A stretch of DNA of 63,044 nucleotides, from positions 1 through 63,044 of the forward strand of contig CAYYXR010000013.1 in assembly GCA_964475755.1 (NCBI GenBank), in the 5' to 3' direction. A program made the position numbers and the translations under genes. The stretch comes from UBA11612 sp964475755 (GTDB lineage: Bacteria > Pseudomonadota > Alphaproteobacteria > Rhodospirillales > Rhodospirillaceae). Shown here piece by piece: positions 8,113-17,262 of the stretch (position 1 is the first letter of the stretch; the number at the start of each line of letters is the position of its first letter). The notes under the pieces were generated by a model, which saw only the letters and a list, made by a program, of their open reading frames with translations, was not told the DNA's origin and ran no database searches.

Positions 8113-8466
8113 TCAGCCGGTGATCAGCCTTAGGGGCTTGTCGAAAACCTCCAGCACGTCTTCCAGCCGGTGGCCCTGGGACAGTTTTCGCTGACGGTTT
8201 GAAACGATATAGCGGCCCTGCCGCGCGGCTTGATTGCGCCCTTTACGGGAAGCCAACTTCGTAATCACGAACAGCGGCTGTTCCTGGGTATGGCGAAACA
8301 CCATGAAGCTGGCCATGTCGCGGCCCGAGTTTATCGCATAATCCCGCCATTCGCCGCAGCTGACCCGGGTCGCATAAAGGCCCAAGAGCCTGTTGAGTTC
8401 TAAGCGGTTGAAATGAAGATATGGGGGCCTGCGCCGGTAGTCCGTTATGCGAACGACCGAAGACAT
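8113..8466 (-). CDS. DUF2794 domain-containing protein
   Basis: A 117-residue cytoplasmic protein matching the alphaproteobacterial DUF2794 family: FNRLELNRLLGLYATRV, then GEWRDYAI, then a basic stretch with GRYIV and a C-terminal HRLEDVLEVF. The function of the family is unknown. It stands alone on the minus strand, 45 bases after a small gap that follows the lipoprotein gene upstream. Confidence 0.85.
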   Translation of the reverse strand: MSSVVRITDYRRRPPYLHFNRLELNRLLGLYATRVSCGEWRDYAINSGRDMASFMVFRHTQEQPLFVITKLASRKGRNQAARQGRYIVSNRQRKLSQGHRLEDVLEVFDKPLRLITG

Positions 8467-8573
8467 GGCCCTTTGGCCTTAAACCGAGACACTTCGTAAC
8501 ATGTGACTATTTTTTCAGAGGCCTAAGATCCGCGCAAGTTCCGAATCCGGCCTGAAGCACCGGAAAAGTGGGC

Positions 8574-8867
8574 TTAGTACCCCGACGACCCCAGTTCCTG
8601 GTTTTTCCGGTCATGATCCGGCCGGTCAAAACAATTGGTATCCCCCAACGTCCGGTAGCAGTAGCGGCTGACCACCTCTTCGCCGCCTCCCGGAGCGTGC
8701 TGGGCGCAAACGGCACGGGCCGCCGGGTTGTCATGGTTTCGGCACTCAAAGCCAATGCCCTGGGCGTAAATCCGGTCTGGATCGCCGCCGCAGCCGGAAA
8801 GGGCCGCGCCAAGGGCCAACACTACGGCCGGCCCCGCTAAAATCGCTTTTAATCCAGACACTTGCAT
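8574..8867 (-). CDS. Small predicted lipoprotein, unknown function
   Basis: A 97-residue protein from ATG 8865-8867. The first 26 residues form a lipoprotein signal (ILAGPAVVLALGAALSGC) whose lipobox LSGC would be cleaved before Cys, leaving an acylated protein followed by GGDPDR. Asp at +4 rather than +2 suggests the outer membrane. Several further Cys (FECRNH, VCAQH, RYCYR, NCFDR) could form disulphides. A longer frame to 8933 is open but unlikely to be used. No family recognised. Confidence 0.65.
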   Translation of the reverse strand: MQVSGLKAILAGPAVVLALGAALSGCGGDPDRIYAQGIGFECRNHDNPAARAVCAQHAPGGGEEVVSRYCYRTLGDTNCFDRPDHDRKNQELGSSGY

Positions 8868-9100
8868 CAGGTCCTCGCCGATTTCCAAACTCGTTGATGA
8901 GCCTTTGGGCACAGAGCCCAGTTTCTCCCTCAAGATGTTAAGATTCGCTGAATCCGGTGCCGGATTTCAAGGGATGCCGGGCTCCGCCTGCAATTGCGAA
9001 ATTCCGCCCAAGTCATTATGTTCGGGCGCGTTTTCCGCCCACCCCTGGGGTTGTGGCGGTTTATAAAGTGGGCCCTGCCCCCGAACGAAAGGAAATCCCG

Positions 9101-9907
9101 TTGAAAAAGTCCAAGGGCGCCAAAGTGCCGGCGGCCTCCGACGCTGCTTCCAGAGACTCGGAAAGGAAGAAAAAGGAAAAGGAGAGCGAGGACAAAACGT
9201 TTGAGAGCTTTTTGTCCGAGGTCGAGACCGAGCTCCGCGACGAAGCGCTTAGCAATTTTTGGAAAAAATATAGCGCGCACGTCGTTGGCGTTGCGGCGCT
9301 CACTGTTGCTGGCGTCTTCGGCTATCAGCTTTACGGCGGGTACGTTGAGGAGCGCCGGGAGCAAATGGCGATGACGTACGCCGATGCGACCGATGCGGTG
9401 GACACTGGAGATTTCGACGTCGCCTTGGATAAGCTGAGCCAGGTCGAAAATGTCTCCGGCGAAGGGTATTCCGCTGTTGCGCAGTTGGCGCGTGCGTCAT
9501 TGCTCGTTGATCGCGACGACAAGGCCGGTGCCGTGGAAATCTACACAGCGTTGGCCAACGACGGCGGAGTCGATCCCGTGTTCCGCGATTTGGCGACGGT
9601 GCTGATGGCGATGCATAGCATGGACGACGCAGACCCCGCCCAGTTGGAATCGGAACTCGCGCCTCTCACCGGCCTCGGCCAGCCGTTTCGTCATTCGGCC
9701 CTAGAGATGGCGGCATTGCTCGCTGCCAAACAAAACGCCTTTGATCGCGCGCAGCGCTACCTCGCGGATATCTTAAACGATCCGGCGAGCCCGCCGGGTA
9801 TTATGTCCCGCGCGCAGGATTTGTCTGAGCTTTATCGTGCGGGGGGGACGCCCGTGCCGGCGGAGGAAAGTGCCGTGGAGGACACCGCCGAGCCCGAACC
9901 GTCATAG
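9101..9907 (+). CDS. Tetratricopeptide-like membrane-anchored protein (YfgM type)
   Basis: A 268-residue protein. I chose TTG 9101 because AAAGGAAA lies just upstream and the sequence then starts with a Lys-rich cytoplasmic tail; the frame is open further upstream but poorly protein-like. After a charged region, one membrane segment (about residues 66-86, HVVGVAALTVAGVFGYQLY) is followed by a periplasmic TPR-like domain (TPR_21 type). In Escherichia coli YfgM sits next to BamB and assists periplasmic protein handling; here too bamB and der follow, which supports the call. Confidence 0.8.
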   Translation: MKKSKGAKVPAASDAASRDSERKKKEKESEDKTFESFLSEVETELRDEALSNFWKKYSAHVVGVAALTVAGVFGYQLYGGYVEERREQMAMTYADATDAVDTGDFDVALDKLSQVENVSGEGYSAVAQLARASLLVDRDDKAGAVEIYTALANDGGVDPVFRDLATVLMAMHSMDDADPAQLESELAPLTGLGQPFRHSALEMAALLAAKQNAFDRAQRYLADILNDPASPPGIMSRAQDLSELYRAGGTPVPAEESAVEDTAEPEPS

Positions 9908-9949
9908 AATTTATATAGACCATTCACTTCAGGAAAACTGCATTCCGTT

Positions 9950-11368
9950 ATGTCGTTATCACACACACATATGGCCAATCGTTCCAAGCGGGCCTTGACC
10001 ACAATCCTCATGCCTGTGATCGCGACAATTTTGCTTTCTGGCTGTGACACTGTTTCAAATGTTTTCACGAACAATGACGACGAAATTCTGCCGGGAACAC
10101 GCATCTCCGTGCTCGCGCTTGAACGAGAGCTGCGCCCGAGTATTGAGTCGGTCGATACGCGCATCATATTGCCGCCCCCGGAAGACACGCCGGTATGGCC
10201 TGGGGCCGGCGGCTTTTCGCACCACGCCATGCATCATCTGGCGATTGGGCCCAATCCCGAGCGTGTTTGGACGACAAATGTCGGCGAAGGCACGGGCTTG
10301 CGCAATCGCATGTTCGCCGAACCTGTAGTCGGTCTCGGGTATATTTTCACCATGGACGCCGAAGGTGTGGTTGCGGCATTCGATGTTGAAACCGGTCGCC
10401 GGGCGTGGCGCCGGGCAACAATTCCCGACCGGGAAAAATCCGGCTTCATCGGCGGGATTAAAAATCTCGGCGGTTTCTTCGGCCATCCACCTTATTTTCT
10501 GGGCGGCGCGCTGGCGCTTGATCAGGGGCGTCTGTTTGCCACTTCAGGGGCCGCGGAGGTCTTGGCGCTGGAGCCCGAGACGGGCGAGGTCATTTGGCGT
10601 ACGCCGGTGGACACGCCGATTCGTGCGGCGCCTGTCGTCAATGGCGGGCGCGTCTTCGCGATTACCGTGGAAAACCAGGTCATCGCTTTGGCCGCCGATG
10701 ACGGTCGCCAGCTGTGGACCTATTCCGGTCCGGCCCAGCCGACGATCCTTTTGGGCGGCACCGCGCCTGCCGTGGACGGCGGCGTGGCCGTGGTCGCACT
10801 GACCAACGGTGAGCTCATCGCCCTTCGCACCGATACCGGCGCGGTCTTGTGGAACGAAAGTGTGGTGACCGTGCGCCGCACCGAAGCCGCCGCAAGTCTG
10901 CCGGACATCGCCGCCCGACCGGTGATCGACCGCGGGCGTGTTTTTGCCATCGGCCAGTCGGGTCTGCTTGTGGCCATCGACCTGCGTACGGGCCGGCGCG
11001 CCTGGGAGGCGCCTGTGCCTGGTATTTATCAGCCGTGGGTCGCGGGCGACTTCATTTATGCCGTGACGCTTGATAGCGAAGCCGTGTGCATCGATGCGCG
11101 CTCCGGGCGCGTGTTGTGGGTGACGCAATTGCCGCGCTTTGAGGACGAGGACGATGAAGAAGACCGTATCGTTTGGGCCGGGCCCGCGCTGGCCTCGGAC
11201 CGCCTCATTCTTGTCGGCACGGACGGACGCGCCCTTTCGCTCTCGCCGTACACCGGCACGGTTCTGGGTCAGATCGAACTGAGAGACGGGGCTTCGATGC
11301 CGCCGGTGTTCGCCAACGAAACCATGTATGTGCTCGACGACGACGGCGATCTGACCGCCTACCGTTAA
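9950..11368 (+). CDS. bamB: Outer membrane assembly lipoprotein BamB
   Basis: A 472-residue lipoprotein: a signal ending in ILLSGC with the lipid-bearing Cys near residue 34, followed by repeated PQQ-like propeller blades (VVAAFDVETGRRAWRR, VLALEPETGEVIWRT, VIALAADDGRQLWTY, LIALRTDTGAVLWNE, LVAIDLRTGRRAWEA). BamB is part of the BAM complex that inserts beta-barrel proteins in the outer membrane. An acidic insert (EDEDDEEDR) lies near residue 405. ATG 9971 is an alternative start. The order TPR protein, bamB, der is the usual one in this group. Confidence 0.93.
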   Translation: MSLSHTHMANRSKRALTTILMPVIATILLSGCDTVSNVFTNNDDEILPGTRISVLALERELRPSIESVDTRIILPPPEDTPVWPGAGGFSHHAMHHLAIGPNPERVWTTNVGEGTGLRNRMFAEPVVGLGYIFTMDAEGVVAAFDVETGRRAWRRATIPDREKSGFIGGIKNLGGFFGHPPYFLGGALALDQGRLFATSGAAEVLALEPETGEVIWRTPVDTPIRAAPVVNGGRVFAITVENQVIALAADDGRQLWTYSGPAQPTILLGGTAPAVDGGVAVVALTNGELIALRTDTGAVLWNESVVTVRRTEAAASLPDIAARPVIDRGRVFAIGQSGLLVAIDLRTGRRAWEAPVPGIYQPWVAGDFIYAVTLDSEAVCIDARSGRVLWVTQLPRFEDEDDEEDRIVWAGPALASDRLILVGTDGRALSLSPYTGTVLGQIELRDGASMPPVFANETMYVLDDDGDLTAYR

Positions 11369-11431
11369 CGCCGCACCCGCCCAGGTCCGCGAGGATGCGG
11401 GCCGGCTGCACAATCAATTGCACGCAAAGCC

Positions 11432-12925
11432 ATGTCCAAACGCGCCTCCGCAAAACATAAGACTGCCCGGCGCGCGTCATCGCCCACGTTCAGCCTCGCC
11501 ATTGTCGGGCGGCCGAATGTCGGCAAGTCGACACTGTTCAACCGCCTCGTGGGACGGCGGTCTGCTCTGGTGCACGACCGCCCCGGCGTGACCCGCGACA
11601 GGCGCGAGGGTATCGGCGATATCGCCGGCCTGACGTTCAAGGTGATCGATACGGCGGGATATGAGGATAGCGCGGCGGACACCCTCGAAGGGCGCATGCG
11701 CGCGCAAACCGAAAAAGCGGTGGAAGACGCAGACGTCGCGCTGTTGTTGGTCGATGCGCGCGCGGGCATCACGCCGCTGGATGAACACTTCGCCGCGCTT
11801 TTGCGCAAAATGAAAACGCCTGTGATTCTCGGCGCCAACAAGTGCGAGGGCAAAGCCGGTGAGGCGGGCCTCTACGAAGCTTTCAGTCTCGGCCTCGGCG
11901 AGCCGATCCCGCTGTCCGCCGAGCACGGCGAGGGGCTCGATGGTTTGTTTCAGGCGCTCGCGCCCTACGGCCCGCCGGAAGAAGAGTTCGCTGACGAAAA
12001 TGACGAAGAATATGAGGAGGAGGACCAGGACGAGCTCATTGCGCCCGAGGATGTAAGCGACGACGAATTTTTTGAAAACTTCGAGCTCAAGCCGGAGGAA
12101 ATCGACCCCGAACGCCCGCTCCAGCTCGCCATCATCGGCCGCCCCAATACCGGCAAATCCACCCTCATCAACCGCCTACTGGGCGACGAGCGCATGCTTA
12201 CCGGCCCCGAACCGGGCGTGACCCGCGATTCCATCGAGGTAGATTGGATGTATGAAGGCCGGCGCATCCGCCTCGTGGATACCGCCGGTGTGCGCCGCCG
12301 CGCGCGCGTCACCGACGCGGTGGAAAAACTCTCCGTCGGCGAAACCTTCGAGGCCATCAAGATGGCCGAGGTGGTCGTCCTGGTCCTCGACGCCGAGGCG
12401 GTGCTCGACAAGCAGGAACTCACCCTCGCGCGCCATGTCATCGAGGAAGGCCGCGCGCTGGTGATCGCCGTCAACAAATGGGATGCGGTCAAGGAAAAGC
12501 GCAGCGCCCTGCAAAAGCTTTCCGACAAACTACAAACCTCGCTCACCCAAGTGCGCGGTATTCCCACCGTCACCATTTCCGGCAATACTGGCCTGCGCGT
12601 GAACGAACTCATGGACGAAGTGCTGCGCATTCACGCGCTGTGGAACGCGCGCCTGCCCACCGCCGCGCTGAACCGCTGGCTGAATGATGCCACCCGCGCC
12701 CACCCGCCGCCGCTTTCGGCGCACAAGCTGCGGGTGAAACTGAAGTACATAACCCAGGCGAAAACCCGCCCGCCCACATTCGTGATTTTCTCGACGCGCC
12801 CCATGGATCTGCCCGAGGCCTATACGCGCTACTTGGTGAACGGCATCCGCGAAACCTTTGGATTAGAAGGCGTGCCCATCCGCCTGTTCACCCGCAAGCC
12901 CAAGAACCCCTACGACGAGCGCTGA
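11432..12925 (+). CDS. der: Ribosome biogenesis GTPase Der
   Basis: A 497-residue protein with two GTPase domains in tandem, the hallmark of Der (EngA). G1 motifs are GRPNVGKST (about residue 27) and GRPNTGKST (about residue 235); each has its DTAG (G3) and the second has NKWD. A C-terminal KH-like domain follows. The linker between the GTPase domains is very acidic (about residues 188-225, with runs such as DEEYEEEDQDE), longer than in many relatives. Der acts in assembly of the 50S ribosomal subunit. Confidence 0.96.
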   Translation: MSKRASAKHKTARRASSPTFSLAIVGRPNVGKSTLFNRLVGRRSALVHDRPGVTRDRREGIGDIAGLTFKVIDTAGYEDSAADTLEGRMRAQTEKAVEDADVALLLVDARAGITPLDEHFAALLRKMKTPVILGANKCEGKAGEAGLYEAFSLGLGEPIPLSAEHGEGLDGLFQALAPYGPPEEEFADENDEEYEEEDQDELIAPEDVSDDEFFENFELKPEEIDPERPLQLAIIGRPNTGKSTLINRLLGDERMLTGPEPGVTRDSIEVDWMYEGRRIRLVDTAGVRRRARVTDAVEKLSVGETFEAIKMAEVVVLVLDAEAVLDKQELTLARHVIEEGRALVIAVNKWDAVKEKRSALQKLSDKLQTSLTQVRGIPTVTISGNTGLRVNELMDEVLRIHALWNARLPTAALNRWLNDATRAHPPPLSAHKLRVKLKYITQAKTRPPTFVIFSTRPMDLPEAYTRYLVNGIRETFGLEGVPIRLFTRKPKNPYDER

Positions 12926-12926
12926 C

Positions 12927-13283
12927 TTAAACGTGCGTCACGATTCCCTCGACGACCACGCCCTGGTCGTTAAACACCAAAGTTTCGGCGACGTGCTGTC
13001 CGCGATGATTTTTGTAAGCGATGGTGATGGTGTTCTTGCCCCAATAGACCCGCTCAAGCTCAAAGTGAATCTCCGTCGCCAGTGACAGCGCCTTGGTCCA
13101 ATAGGCCCTGAGGTTATCGACCCCTTTGACGAAGCCGGCTTTCTCGCCCGTCACAGCTTCGATGCGCGGTGAGCGGAACACAACATCGTCCGCGTAATGT
13201 TTCAAAATGCCGTCAAGATCGCGGTTGTTCCACGCGTGGACCCAGGCGTCCGCATAGTCTTTCGCTTGCTGTGCATCGTTCAT
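12927..13283 (-). CDS. Nuclear transport factor 2 / SnoaL-like protein
   Basis: A 118-residue single-domain protein of the NTF2-like fold: a helical start (YADAWVHAWNNRDLDGILKHY) followed by DDVVFRSPR and beta strands with RVYWGKNTITIAY and HVAETLVFNDQG. Such proteins are small enzymes or binding proteins; the substrate is unknown. Its start overlaps the stop of the DNA methyltransferase gene by 4 bp (ATGA), so they share a transcript, although a shared role is not obvious. It converges with der, leaving one base between the stops. Confidence 0.8.
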   Translation of the reverse strand: MNDAQQAKDYADAWVHAWNNRDLDGILKHYADDVVFRSPRIEAVTGEKAGFVKGVDNLRAYWTKALSLATEIHFELERVYWGKNTITIAYKNHRGQHVAETLVFNDQGVVVEGIVTHV

Positions 13284-14905
13284 GATGCGTCTCCTGAAAA
13301 TTGCGCGGTGTTCAGTGTTGCATCATTCAATGCCGCGCGCGTTTGCGTCGTGTCCTCGCGCACCAAATTATCGAAGGCCGCGCACAGGTTTTGCAGCGTG
13401 CGCGCATCGGCACTTCGCAAGTCCGGCACCGGGATGTTCAGCACGTCGCGCGGCTCGAACTTGGAAAGCCCGCCGCCGTACACTCGCCGCTCGGCGCGGC
13501 TCATCTCCTGCACCGCCTCGCTGTTCAGGCACGCGCACAAAGCTTTGGCAAATTCCGCGCGGTTATCCTTCGGATAAATCCCGTGAAATGTGGTCAGGCT
13601 GTGCACACCCGCCGCGTTCAGGATAAAGCGCATCGACGTGCGTCCGAACACCGCCGCCCAGATCGGCGCGGGCGTGCGCCGTTCCTGCGCGTACCAGGGC
13701 GTGCGCGCGCCCAATAGATAGCGCGCGGGCAGGCCGTCGTCTTCGCCGCGTTTCACATAGGCCGCTTCGGCATCCGACAATGCGCCGCACAAATCCACCA
13801 GCCGCGTGCGTTTGCCCCGCGCTTCCAACGCCGCGAAGTCATCGCCGGTAAACATCAGGCCCGCCACATCGCTCGCCCGGCCCACACACGGACTTAAATG
13901 CGCCGCGCTGATCCCCGCGTGCGCCGCGTCCTCGGCACTCAAATGAAAGAACCCGTTCGCCCCAGTGGCCAGCCCGCGCATGGTGGCGGCGAGGTCCGAC
14001 AGCGGCACAAAACCGTCTTGCAGTGCCGATGCGCCGTGCTCGAACAACCCGTTCCATTTGCGCGCGCCGTAAAGTTCATCGGCGGTAAATGTGCGCGGCG
14101 CTGCAATCCGCTCCAGGGCCGCAAATGAACCCACATTTGCGCCGTCCACAAACCATCCTTGAACCCGTTTCTCGGCCCGCGCCGATTTTTCCATCAGCAA
14201 TATGCAGGCGGTGGAGAGGTTCCCCTCGAAGATCGCCCCGGAATGGGAAAACCAGATCACCCCGCGCAGGGCATCGCGCGTGCGCAAATACGTCTTCAGC
14301 GCTTCGCCGAAATTCGCATTGGCCCATTCGGTGGGCACCAGCACGCCCGCGCGTCCGCCGTCCTTCAAGGCTTCAAAGCAGCGCACGATGAAGGCCACAT
14401 AGATGTTCGAAAGCCCGGAAAACGCAACGCCGGTGCGCGCGCTCAAATCCTTCATCACCGCCGCGCCGCCGTTGATGTCGTGATGGCGTACATACGGCGG
14501 GTTGGCGATCACCGCATCGAACGTCTCATCACCGCTTTGCAGAAAATCGGCGACGCGCACATCAACGCCCGGCGTATGCGCAAGCGCCATTTCCGCGGCC
14601 ATTGCGTCGATCTCATAGGCCGTGATCTGCGCGTTCGGCGCATAATCCTTTACCGCGCGCAGCAGCACGCCGGTGCCCGCCGTCGGGTCCAGAATGCGCG
14701 CCGGCTTTTTCGCGCACACCCATTCGGCCATGAGATTTGCAATGGGCGCGGGGGTAAAGAATTGCCCGCGCATCCGCCGTTTGGCCAGCGGCACCGCGGC
14801 CATGAACGCGTCTTCAGGATTCACATGATTGGAAAGCAGTGCGGCACGCACGGTTTCGTTTTCCGCTGCCGCCAGTCTTGCCGCTTTGATGCCCGCGCGC
14901 CCCAT
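13280..14905 (-). CDS. Solitary N6-adenine DNA methyltransferase (Eco57I / type IIG-like)
   Basis: A 541-residue protein with the order of a gamma-type amino-methyltransferase: GQFFTP near 48-52, SAM motif I DPTAGTG (73-79), acidic motif II (AYEID, 96-100), and catalytic motif IV NPPY (135-138). The long C-terminal half should contain a target recognition domain, with GGGLSKFEPRDVLNIPVPD near the end as in Eco57I-like enzymes. No nuclease motif and no restriction gene are visible around it. It probably methylates adenine in a specific DNA sequence; whether for defence, regulation or as a relic is unknown. Confidence 0.87.
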   Translation of the reverse strand: MGRAGIKAARLAAAENETVRAALLSNHVNPEDAFMAAVPLAKRRMRGQFFTPAPIANLMAEWVCAKKPARILDPTAGTGVLLRAVKDYAPNAQITAYEIDAMAAEMALAHTPGVDVRVADFLQSGDETFDAVIANPPYVRHHDINGGAAVMKDLSARTGVAFSGLSNIYVAFIVRCFEALKDGGRAGVLVPTEWANANFGEALKTYLRTRDALRGVIWFSHSGAIFEGNLSTACILLMEKSARAEKRVQGWFVDGANVGSFAALERIAAPRTFTADELYGARKWNGLFEHGASALQDGFVPLSDLAATMRGLATGANGFFHLSAEDAAHAGISAAHLSPCVGRASDVAGLMFTGDDFAALEARGKRTRLVDLCGALSDAEAAYVKRGEDDGLPARYLLGARTPWYAQERRTPAPIWAAVFGRTSMRFILNAAGVHSLTTFHGIYPKDNRAEFAKALCACLNSEAVQEMSRAERRVYGGGLSKFEPRDVLNIPVPDLRSADARTLQNLCAAFDNLVREDTTQTRAALNDATLNTAQFSGDAS

Positions 14906-14959
14906 GAGCAGAGTCTACGGCAATCGCGAGTCGTCTACCAGCGCCTTACGTTTTGAAAT

Positions 14960-15298
14960 TCACATCCCATAGGCGCGTTCCACCTTGGCGACCCGCAGGC
15001 GAAACCCGGAATACCACTCGGCCCGCCCGCGCTTTTGCGCCTCCTGATGCTCGGCGTTTTTCTTCCAACGGGAGATGGCCTCTTCGCTCTCCCAGTAACT
15101 CACGGTGATGCCCAGGCCGCTGGCATCGCGCACGCTTTCCCGGCCCAGATAGCCCGGCATGGTTTTCGCCAGTTCGGCCATGCGCTCGGCCATGGCGTCG
15201 TAACCCCCCTCTTTATCGTTAGAGCCGCCCTCGGTTCTGACGCTTGTGAAAATCACGGCGTAGTAGGGCGGCTTGGGGGTATCGGACATTTCGCTCAT
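14960..15298 (-). CDS. Antibiotic biosynthesis monooxygenase (ABM) family protein
   Basis: A 112-residue dimeric alpha-beta barrel protein from ATG 15296-15298, with GGAA 9 bases before it; a TTG at 15310 is also possible. Typical ABM features are YAVIFTSVRT, MAELAKTMPGYLGRESVRD and GITVSYWESEEAISRWKKNAEHQEAQKRGR, the last being the diagnostic W...H segment. Members range from quinone-forming monooxygenases to haem-degrading enzymes and many of unknown substrate. Nothing in the neighbourhood identifies a pathway. Confidence 0.83.
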   Translation of the reverse strand: MSEMSDTPKPPYYAVIFTSVRTEGGSNDKEGGYDAMAERMAELAKTMPGYLGRESVRDASGLGITVSYWESEEAISRWKKNAEHQEAQKRGRAEWYSGFRLRVAKVERAYGM

Positions 15299-15337
15299 GG
15301 CATTTTCCAATCAATGCGTTCCGGTCAAAGCTTCCGG

Positions 15338-15829
15338 TCAAAGCAGGCGGTACATATACACCGAGGGCAGGCGCGGGCCGAACCCGGCCTTCTCATAGGC
15401 CCGGCGCGCGGGCGCATGGGACGGATCGTTGCCCGTGCCCACCGTGGCCACGCGCATCCCGGCTTTTTTCATCAGCCCCAGCACAAAATCATACAGCGCG
15501 GTGCCCAGCCCTTTGCCGCCATGGTCCGGGTGTACGGCGTTAAGGCCGATCTCGCTCACGCCCGCCTCGCCCACGTCCAGGGCATAGGACACGAACCCCA
15601 CAATGGCTCCGTCGATCTCGGCCACGAACAGCTTGTCCGCGCTTTCCGCACACAACGTGCGCAGCAGCGCTTCCTGTTCGGCCTCCGCGCCCGTCAGCGC
15701 CTTGGCGGCGATCTCCGGGCCGACGATCTCGCGGAACGAGGCGAACACCGGCGCAAAGGCCGCCGCGCGCACAGCCTGCAACGCCGCCTCGTCGCCCGCT
15801 TGAAAAGCCCTGATGGTCCAGGCGCTCAT
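15338..15829 (-). CDS. GNAT family N-acetyltransferase
   Basis: A 163-residue protein. The ATG at 15827-15829 is preferred because GGGGGGAG lies just before it; the frame continues upstream to 15871. The acetyl-CoA site is seen as VHPDHGGKGLGTALYDFVLG, the Q/RxxGxG/A region of GNAT enzymes, and the end ARRAYEKAGFGPR is the usual beta6 segment. It would acetylate an amine; the substrate is unknown. It is divergent from msrP, with a gap of 85 bases holding both promoters. Confidence 0.88.
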   Translation of the reverse strand: MSAWTIRAFQAGDEAALQAVRAAAFAPVFASFREIVGPEIAAKALTGAEAEQEALLRTLCAESADKLFVAEIDGAIVGFVSYALDVGEAGVSEIGLNAVHPDHGGKGLGTALYDFVLGLMKKAGMRVATVGTGNDPSHAPARRAYEKAGFGPRLPSVYMYRLL

Positions 15830-15914
15830 GACCGTCGCTCCCCCCTTGCAATGTGCGGCACAATAATCCATCGGCCCGAAGACGGACAGCGGCCAGAGGT
15901 GTTAAACTTGGGCC

Positions 15915-16886
15915 ATGCTCATCCGCATCAAAAAGGCATCCACGCCGCGCGGCTCCGAAATCACCCCGGAGTCGGTGTTTCTTAACCGGCGCGCCTTCAT
16001 CGCCGCCGCCGCTGCATCGGTCGGCGGCGCTACGCTCGGCCCGTACTCAAGCGCTCAGGCCGCGCCCAAGAATTTCAATTTCGGCGCCATCACCCGCGAT
16101 GCGGTGGACGGGTTTGAGGACCTTGGCCCAAACGAAAAGGTCACGTTCCCTACCGCCTTTTGGTCCTACAACAACTTCAACGAATTCGGCCCGGACAAGG
16201 ACGACCCGGCGCGCCTCGCCGGCGCCTTCACCCCGCGCCCGTGGGAGGTGGCGGTGGATGGCCTGTGCGCCAATCCCGGCACCATGGACGTGGACGATCT
16301 GGTGCGCCCGCACGACTTCGAGGCCCGCGTCTATCGCCTGCGCTGCACCGAAACCTGGTCGATGGTCATTCCCTGGCTGGGCGTTTCCCTGGCCGATGTG
16401 GTCAAACGCTTCGAGCCATTGGGCAGCGCCAAGTTCGTGCGGTTCGAGACCGTGCTGCGCCCGGAAGAAATGCCCAACCAGCAAACCGCCGCGCTGCCCT
16501 GGCCCTATGTGGAGGCGATTAGATTGGACGAGGCGCTGAACCCGCTCGCGTTTCTGGCCATCGGCGCTTACGGCCAGCCGCTGATGAACCAGAACGGCCC
16601 GCCCATTCGATTGGTGGTGCCGTGGAAGTACGGCTTCAAGTCCATCAAATCCATCGTGCGCATCACCTTCACCGAAGAGCGCCCGGCGACCACTTGGAAC
16701 ATCAAGATCCCGTCCGAATACGGCTTTTACGCCAACGTCAATCCAGGCGTCGATCACCCGCGCTGGTCTCAGGCCACCGAACGGCGCATCGGCGATTTCA
16801 TCCGCCGCGAAACGCTGATGTTTAACGGCTACGCAGACGAAGTGGCGCATATGTACGCGGGGATGGATTTGCAGGAGAATTTTTAA
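15915..16886 (+). CDS. msrP: Protein-methionine-sulfoxide reductase catalytic subunit MsrP
   Basis: A 323-residue molybdoenzyme. The twin-arginine signal is NRRAFIAAAAAS (about residues 24-35). Cys144 in YRLRCTETWSMVIPW is the expected molybdenum ligand, and GAYGQPLMNQNGPPIRLVVPWKYGFKSIKSI is the family signature. MsrP repairs oxidised methionine in periplasmic proteins, taking electrons from the haem membrane protein MsrQ. No msrQ lies beside it in this window: the next genes are a small secreted protein and a four-helix membrane protein that is too short for MsrQ and lacks its haem histidines. Confidence 0.93.
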   Translation: MLIRIKKASTPRGSEITPESVFLNRRAFIAAAAASVGGATLGPYSSAQAAPKNFNFGAITRDAVDGFEDLGPNEKVTFPTAFWSYNNFNEFGPDKDDPARLAGAFTPRPWEVAVDGLCANPGTMDVDDLVRPHDFEARVYRLRCTETWSMVIPWLGVSLADVVKRFEPLGSAKFVRFETVLRPEEMPNQQTAALPWPYVEAIRLDEALNPLAFLAIGAYGQPLMNQNGPPIRLVVPWKYGFKSIKSIVRITFTEERPATTWNIKIPSEYGFYANVNPGVDHPRWSQATERRIGDFIRRETLMFNGYADEVAHMYAGMDLQENF

Positions 16887-16953
16887 GTCCGGTTCCCTTG
16901 ACCCGCACGCCCATGACCTCCACGGTGGGCGCATCAGCCAAAGGAGGTCCATC

Positions 16954-17262
16954 ATGAAACGCGGCTTAATCTGTGCCGCTGTTCTGCTGGCCGCCAATGT
17001 GATGATTGGCCCGGCCGCGAACACCGCCATCGCCCAGGATAAAGACATGAAATTCGGCGGCTTCGGCTCCGCCGCCGCCCAGCAGCAGCGCGCAAACCCG
17101 AATTCCAGCGGGCTCGGGCCGCTGGTGGGCCAAGCCAATCAAAACGAAAATGCGGCCAAACTGAAATCGGAAAAGCCCGACGATCAGGAATTCGGCGCGT
17201 TCCGCTTCGGCGGCGCCACCGTCATCACCCCGCGCGACAAGGGCGCATCCGAGAAAGACTAA
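16954..17262 (+). CDS. Small secreted protein, unknown function
   Basis: A 102-residue protein starting at ATG 16954 after a near-perfect AAAGGAGGT (16940-16948). Residues 1-27 are a Sec signal peptide ending in AIAQD. The mature part of about 75 residues is polar, with two Gly-Phe segments (MKFGGFGSAA and FGAFRFGGA) that look like a repeated GF motif, separated by Gln/Asn-rich sequence. No cysteines are present. I do not recognise it. Its 3' end overlaps the convergent membrane-protein gene by 4 bases. Confidence 0.65.
   Translation: MKRGLICAAVLLAANVMIGPAANTAIAQDKDMKFGGFGSAAAQQQRANPNSSGLGPLVGQANQNENAAKLKSEKPDDQEFGAFRFGGATVITPRDKGASEKD

Noticed and set aside
11996..12110. Acidic linker in Der as a possible inserted domain
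   Set aside because: Acidic, variable linkers between the two GTPase domains are common in Der; there is no sign of a folded domain.
14159..14956. Plus-strand frame of 265 codons opposite the DNA methyltransferase
   Set aside because: Shadow frame; all catalytic motifs are on the minus strand, and this translation has no recognisable domain.
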